The position numbers and the translations under genes were made by a program. A stretch of DNA of 28,410 bases. It comes from CAYYHA01 sp964471535. Lineage in GTDB: Bacteria > Myxococcota > Myxococcia > SLRQ01. Positions within the stretch are counted from its first letter, which is position 1, and each line of letters begins with the position of its first letter. Below the pieces are notes generated by a model. It saw nothing but the letters and a program-made list of their open reading frames with translations, was not told the DNA's origin and did no database searches. Positions 24,093-28,410 of this stretch are shown here, one piece after another. The DNA is taken from NCBI GenBank assembly GCA_964471535.1, contig CAYYHA010000033.1:1-28410 (forward strand). The letters run 5' to 3'.

Positions 24093-25706
24093 ATGTCACG
24101 TCCGCGACCGATGTGGTATGAGGCGGCGCCCATGGCCCCGTCGCACACCATCGATGCGGCCCGTCGCTGCGCCTCCACCCTCCTCGGTGTCTGGGCGCTC
24201 CTCTGGCCAGCCTGGGCTTGGGCACAGTCTGGCGGCACGCCGCCCACCGCCGGCAGCCCGCCGCCCGGCCTCGCCGGGAGCGTTCCACCGGTGGTGGAAC
24301 AATCTGCGGAGGTCAACGATGCCGCCCTCGAAACCTTGCCCTCCGCCAAGGAGGGCGCCGTCGAGCCGGCAAGCCCCGCCTCCCCTCCGGTTCTCGACCT
24401 CGAGGCCCTGGTCCGGCGGGCCCGACAAGGCGACCTGCGCGTGCAGGCGGCACGCCATGGCGTGCGCGTCTACGAAGCAATGCTCCGCGAGGCGACTTGG
24501 GCGTGGTTCCCCTCGTTCGAGACCACGGTCCTCTTTGGTGGCCCGGTGCCCGAGGCCCGCACCCGACCCGGCGCCACCGATCCCCTCGACGTGACCGACG
24601 CCAGCCTGGAAGGGGATCTCAACCTGGGTCGGGTGGGCGTACTGGCCCGGGCGCGCATCGATGCGGCGATTCCCATCTGGACCTTCGGAAAGCTCGAAGG
24701 CTACGAGTCGGCGATGGCCAATCTCGTCGACGTGGGCCAGGCGGAGCTGGAGCGCAGCCGGGACGAGGCGGCCTACGACGCCGCACGCGCCTACTGGAGC
24801 TTCCAGGCGGCGCGCTTGGCCACAGAGGCGCTACGGGAGGCGAAGACACGTGCGGGGGAGGCGCGGGCGCGGGTGCAGCGTCTCCTCGACGCCGACAGCG
24901 AGCAGGCGACCATGGAGGACCTGCTCAAGACCGACCTCCTCCTCCTACACGTCGATGGGGCCTTGGAACGCGTCGAGGGGCTTCGGCGTACCGCCGCCTC
25001 CGCCGTGCGCCTCCTTGCCGGCATCGCAGACGACCAGGAGGTCCGGATCGCGGAGACGCCGCTCACCTTGCCGCCGCTGCCGGCCGCCTCGCTGCCACAG
25101 CTCGTCGAAACGGCTCGTTACAAGCGGCCCGAGACGCGGGCGATCGACGCTGGGATCGCGGCCCGAAGCGAGGAAGCGAAGATCCGGCGCGCCATGTTCT
25201 ACCCGGACTTCCTCATCGCCGGGTATGGGGAACTGTCTTGGTCCAATGCCACCACCGACCAGCGAAACCCCTTCATCTACGACCCGTACAACTACTCCAC
25301 CGGCGGTGGGGGTCTGATGATGCGCGCCACCTTCGACCTGCCACAGAAGTCGGCCCGCGTCGCCCGCGTAGAAGCCGAGATCCGGAAGCTGGAGGCGCAG
25401 CGCGAGCTCTTGAACCGTGCCATCGGCCTCGAGGTGGAGCAGGCCTACCGGGAGCTTCTGGCCGCCCGGAAGGAAGCGCAGCACCTGTCTCTCGCGGGCC
25501 GCAAGGCGCGCCAGTGGGTGATCGCGGCGATGAGCAGCTTCGAGATCGGCATCGGCGAGGTTCAGGACGTGCTCGAGCCCATTGCAGCACTCGCAGCCAC
25601 CGAGGGCGCCCGGGCGAAGGCGGTCCTCGACGCACGCCTCGCCGAGGCAAAGCTGGCGCGCGCGGTGGGCGTCCTCCCCTGGGAGCTGGCCAAGCCGCTT
25701 GAATGA
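24093..25706 (+). CDS. TolC-family outer membrane channel protein
   Basis: TolC-family proteins form trimeric outer membrane barrels with long periplasmic helical tunnels for efflux or type I export. From ATG 24093 the protein has 537 residues. ATG 24132 gives 524 residues with a more usual signal peptide (hydrophobic LLGVWALLWPAWAWA, cut before QSG). A Pro-rich linker is followed by two OEP-like repeats. Repeat one starts at LDLEALVRRARQGDLRVQAARHGV and includes an 'AAIPIWTFGK' barrel strand and a helix pair; repeat two includes FDLPQKSARVARVEAEIRKLEAQ and AYRELLAARKEAQ. The YNYSTGGGGLMMRATFDLP stretch fits a barrel strand. No adaptor (HlyD-type) or inner membrane pump is next to it. It is followed nine bases later by an MlaC-type gene, which suggests a role in lipid or hydrophobic-compound traffic. 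Confidence 0.87.
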   Translation: MSRPRPMWYEAAPMAPSHTIDAARRCASTLLGVWALLWPAWAWAQSGGTPPTAGSPPPGLAGSVPPVVEQSAEVNDAALETLPSAKEGAVEPASPASPPVLDLEALVRRARQGDLRVQAARHGVRVYEAMLREATWAWFPSFETTVLFGGPVPEARTRPGATDPLDVTDASLEGDLNLGRVGVLARARIDAAIPIWTFGKLEGYESAMANLVDVGQAELERSRDEAAYDAARAYWSFQAARLATEALREAKTRAGEARARVQRLLDADSEQATMEDLLKTDLLLLHVDGALERVEGLRRTAASAVRLLAGIADDQEVRIAETPLTLPPLPAASLPQLVETARYKRPETRAIDAGIAARSEEAKIRRAMFYPDFLIAGYGELSWSNATTDQRNPFIYDPYNYSTGGGGLMMRATFDLPQKSARVARVEAEIRKLEAQRELLNRAIGLEVEQAYRELLAARKEAQHLSLAGRKARQWVIAAMSSFEIGIGEVQDVLEPIAALAATEGARAKAVLDARLAEAKLARAVGVLPWELAKPLE

Positions 25707-25715
25707 GGCTCTGGG

Positions 25716-26372
25716 ATGTGCGTCAGTGGTTGCGCCATGAAGTGGGTCCGAGCGTCCGCAGTCTCGCTTGCGCTCCTCCTGCCCGTTCTGGGGCATGCCG
25801 CATCGGGCCGCCCACGGGGGCCGGCCGACGAGGCGCTGGCAGCCCTGAAAGCAGGACAGGCGCGCATCGACGCCCTCATCGAGCGCGAGGTGGGCAAGAA
25901 GCCCCCCGAGGAGTGGAGACCGAAGCTCCGTAAGGCCGTCAACGCATTCATCGACTTCGCCGAGCTCGCGCGGCGTGCGCTGGGCTCGCACTGGCAGAAG
26001 CGAAGCACTGCGGAGCAGGAGCGCTTCCAAGCCACCATGAAGGCACTCATCGAGTCCGCGTATCTGTCGCGCGTCACCGAGCGGGCCGAGTACCAGGTCG
26101 AATATTTGGGCGCGGAGGGCACAAAGAACGGCGAGGTCCGAGTGAAGACCGTACTGCGGGCGCGCGATGCCGAGATACCGGTGGAGTATCTGCTCTATCG
26201 AAAGGACGGGCGGTGGCTCGTCTACGACATCGTGACCGACGGCCTCTCCCTCCTCGAGAACTACCGCACCCAGTTCAACCGGCTAATCAAGCGAAAGGGC
26301 TTCGAGGGACTCATCGAGACCCTGGAACGCAAGCGCGCGGAACTCGAGCGCCTGGAGAAGGAGGGGTCGTAG
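25716..26372 (+). CDS. MlaC/Ttg2D-type periplasmic phospholipid-binding protein
   Basis: MlaC proteins shuttle phospholipids across the periplasm between an outer membrane complex and the inner membrane MlaFEDB transporter. The protein has 218 residues from ATG 25716 (GAGG seven bases upstream, overlapping the TolC-family stop) or 211 from ATG 25737. The latter starts a classic signal peptide (MKWVRASAVSLALLLPVLGHAAS). Family blocks seen are FIDFAELARRALGSHWQKRSTAEQERF, then TVLRARDAEIPVEYLLYRKDGRWLVYDIVTDGLSLLENYRTQFNRLI, all typical of MlaC. It ends in a Lys/Glu/Arg-rich helix. It is clearly paired with the TolC-family gene. No MlaD, E or F gene is in view, so the partner transporter must be elsewhere. 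Confidence 0.9.
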   Translation: MCVSGCAMKWVRASAVSLALLLPVLGHAASGRPRGPADEALAALKAGQARIDALIEREVGKKPPEEWRPKLRKAVNAFIDFAELARRALGSHWQKRSTAEQERFQATMKALIESAYLSRVTERAEYQVEYLGAEGTKNGEVRVKTVLRARDAEIPVEYLLYRKDGRWLVYDIVTDGLSLLENYRTQFNRLIKRKGFEGLIETLERKRAELERLEKEGS

Positions 26373-26384
26373 GGCACCCCGCGC

Positions 26385-28410
26385 CTAGGGGAGCTGGCAG
26401 CCCCGCTGCTCGGCGGCCTCTTGTGCCTGGCGGTGGGTCAGGCTGGGAGGATCCGCCAGGGTGATGGCCAGGATCTCCGCATACTCGTCGCAGGAGACCG
26501 CCTTGCGCATCTGCAATACCGCCTGCTGCTCGAGGCGCTGAAACCCCTCCTTCACCTGCGCATTCTCGGGGTCGACCTCACGGCCCTTCATGAAGTCCTC
26601 GAAGGCCTCCTTGTAGCGGCCGATGTTGAGCGATTTGAAGCCGCGGCGAGCGAACGCATCCGAGAGTTCTGCGATGATCGTGTTCCGATAGAACGATCGC
26701 GCCTGTTCCTCGGGCAGGATGCGCGCGTCGTTGGTCAGGGCGATCTCCCATTCGGCTCGGGCTTCCTCGAGCTTTCCGGCCAGCAGCAGGCTCTGTCCTT
26801 CTCGGAACTTTCCTTGCGCGTTCTTGATGTTCTGCCCGAGCTCGCGCGCCGCGTCCCGGTCCGCTGCGGAGCCGAGGCTGTCACGCAACTCGGCGATCGC
26901 CTTCAGCGCATCGTCCACGTCGCCCTTCGCGTACTTCACGACCGCTGCGGCCAGTTTCGGATTGGGATAGAGCTTCGCCACCGCCCGCTGCAGATCCCCC
27001 TGCTCCATCTCGAGCGCACACGGGCTCCATTCGTGGTAACGGCGCGGGCAGCTCCATCGTTCCGAGCCCTTCACCTTCAGCCGTCGTTCCGCCTTCTCGA
27101 GCTTCTCCCGGAGCTTTTTGCGGTCGTAGCCCGGGCACTGGCAGGCGAGGTCCATGAACAGCCCGCAGAAGCGTATCGCCTCCTTGAAACGATTGGCGTT
27201 GTACGAGCCGAGACACTCTCCCTCGTACCGCTTCAGGAGGAGATCCCACAGCTTGCGCACCTTGTACTTTGCGCGCTGGTAGTAGTAGCTACGCTCGTCG
27301 ATCTGGGTGTACAGCTCGAGCGCGGCATCGTCCTCACCGAGCTCGCTCTTGCGCTCCGCATCGTCGAAGATCCGCTGCATCTTCGACTCGAGTTCCACCT
27401 GGCGAACGAGCTTACGCGCCTCTCCATGGATGGGGTCGAGTGCAAGAGCCTCGGTGAGCAGGGTCTTGGCGGCTGCCCAGTCCTGGTTGTTCATCGCCGA
27501 CTTCGCCCGCTGCACGAGGCTGAAGACGCGCGTCTTCATCTCGTCCTTCTTCCTCTGTGCGGCCGCCGTGGCGGTATCTCCGCCGGACGGCGCAGCGGCA
27601 GGCGGCTTGGAGCCACCCTTCAGCGCGAGCCCGACGGCGAAGAGGACGATGAGTCCCGCCAGTGCACCGAGGAGCACCTTCTTGCGCTTGTCGAGGCCTC
27701 CCGCCGCCTTCCGCCCACGCCGGCGCACCGCACGCGGCGACGGAAGTCGTGTCTGGGTCCCCCCATCCGTCCCGACGGGCGCCCCTTCGGCCAGCGAGGC
27801 CAAGAGACCGGGCCCCGCGTCGAAACGGAACTCCACATCCCCGAAGCGCACCCGTTCGCCCCCATAGAGCGTCGCCTCGGTGACGGGCGCGTCGTCGACG
27901 TAGGTCCCATTCGAACTCCCAAGGTCCCGGAGGCGCAGCTCGCCTGCTTCGAAGCGAATCTCCGCGTGCTGCCGCGAGACCGAGGGATCCTCCACCACGA
28001 TGGTGTTTCCAGCGATGCGCCCGATGGTGGTCCGCGGGCGCACCTCGAAGACCTGGCCCAGAGCCGCGCCCGTAAGTCCTTCCAATGCACCGAGCGCCAT
28101 GCCCCCGTGGCCTGGAACCTCTCCGCGGAAGGTCCCGTCCCCTTCCAATGGGCTCGGCCCCGCGAAGGTGGCGTCGTCACCGCTGCTCCCCACGTCAGGC
28201 GCCGTCGGGCCGTCCACAGCGGCCGCCGGTGGGGGCATGGGCACCTCGGCCTCGGCGTTGGGATCCTCCACGTAGACGACGAAGGGGCCCAGCGCCGCCT
28301 CGCGCCCGGGCTCGAGCACTACGGCCCCCTGTATGGGCTCTCCGTCGAGCAGCGTGCCGTTCGAGGAGCCGAGGTCCTCGATGTAGCAGAGCCCGTCCTC
28401 GAGGAAGAGC
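26385..28410 (-). CDS. Membrane protein with two FHA domains and a TPR-rich C-terminal region (5' end outside window)
   Basis: The frame is open to the right edge, so the N-terminus is missing and about 674 residues are visible. An in-frame GTG at 28319 is not the true start, because the codons upstream encode the end of a first FHA domain (DLGSSNGTLLDGEPI). A Pro/Gly/Asp-rich linker leads to a second complete FHA domain with TIGRIAGNTIVV, SVSRQHAEIRF and DLGSSNGTYVDD, the phosphothreonine-binding signature. After a basic stretch a single membrane helix (KVLLGALAGLIVLFAVGLAL) follows, then a large TPR-like helical region with several Cys, probably periplasmic. FHA domains bind phosphothreonine, so a partner Ser/Thr kinase is expected elsewhere. 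It is convergent with the MlaC gene, 12 bases apart. Confidence 0.85.
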   Translation of the reverse strand, partial: LFLEDGLCYIEDLGSSNGTLLDGEPIQGAVVLEPGREAALGPFVVYVEDPNAEAEVPMPPPAAAVDGPTAPDVGSSGDDATFAGPSPLEGDGTFRGEVPGHGGMALGALEGLTGAALGQVFEVRPRTTIGRIAGNTIVVEDPSVSRQHAEIRFEAGELRLRDLGSSNGTYVDDAPVTEATLYGGERVRFGDVEFRFDAGPGLLASLAEGAPVGTDGGTQTRLPSPRAVRRRGRKAAGGLDKRKKVLLGALAGLIVLFAVGLALKGGSKPPAAAPSGGDTATAAAQRKKDEMKTRVFSLVQRAKSAMNNQDWAAAKTLLTEALALDPIHGEARKLVRQVELESKMQRIFDDAERKSELGEDDAALELYTQIDERSYYYQRAKYKVRKLWDLLLKRYEGECLGSYNANRFKEAIRFCGLFMDLACQCPGYDRKKLREKLEKAERRLKVKGSERWSCPRRYHEWSPCALEMEQGDLQRAVAKLYPNPKLAAAVVKYAKGDVDDALKAIAELRDSLGSAADRDAARELGQNIKNAQGKFREGQSLLLAGKLEEARAEWEIALTNDARILPEEQARSFYRNTIIAELSDAFARRGFKSLNIGRYKEAFEDFMKGREVDPENAQVKEGFQRLEQQAVLQMRKAVSCDEYAEILAITLADPPSLTHRQAQEAAEQRGCQLP

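Noticed and set aside
26373..26384. CCCC...GGGG element between the MlaC and FHA gene stops as a bidirectional terminator
   Set aside because: Only four pairs are possible and there is no T run on either side.

Overview
The window is about two-thirds G+C. Its genes point to a Myxococcota-type (former Deltaproteobacteria) chromosome. The evidence is several secreted or lipid-anchored multidomain proteins, a secreted metalloprotease whose C-terminus looks like a MYXO-CTERM sorting tail (small region with a Cys, hydrophobic helix, Arg cluster), a GAF-GAF histidine kinase, an FHA-TPR membrane protein, and a queA-tgt-yajC-secD-secF-recJ cluster. The exact genus cannot be told from the sequence. 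I see no rRNA, tRNA, CRISPR array, insertion sequence or prophage gene, and no gene-free stretch above 300 bases.

Left part (1-9857). The 3' end of a gene (possibly a PlsB-type acyltransferase) is followed by a 192-base gap holding a good sigma70-like promoter. Next is a 1,899-residue surface lipoprotein. It is built from about 13 Ig-like repeats, two inserted domains of about 205 residues that carry an APFWD core, a lamin-tail domain and a C-terminal P-type domain. A strong terminator (6341-6371) separates it from a convergent secreted zinc metalloprotease. That gene is divergent from a lipoprotein of unknown function with TPR-like helices and a coiled coil.

Centre (9854-24081, minus strand). 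Ten tightly packed genes read polA, GAF histidine kinase, cyclic-nucleotide-binding protein, queA, 5'-nucleotidase-type lipoprotein, tgt, yajC, secD, secF, recJ. Most junctions overlap by 1-4 bases or are under 40 bases apart; only secF-recJ has about 108. The block joins DNA repair and replication (polA, recJ), a sensor module (kinase plus cNMP-binding protein), queuosine tRNA modification (queA, tgt) and the Sec accessory complex (yajC, secD, secF). The queA/tgt/yajC/secD/secF order is widely conserved. The nucleotidase inside it, and the polA-kinase-cNMP genes upstream, are less expected.

Right part (24093-28410). Divergent from polA, with only 11 bases between the likely start codons, is a TolC-family outer membrane protein followed by an MlaC-type phospholipid-binding periplasmic protein. 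These look like a two-gene envelope lipid or efflux unit without the usual MlaFEDB genes. Convergent with them is a gene cut by the window edge, encoding two FHA domains, one membrane helix and a TPR-rich C-terminal region.
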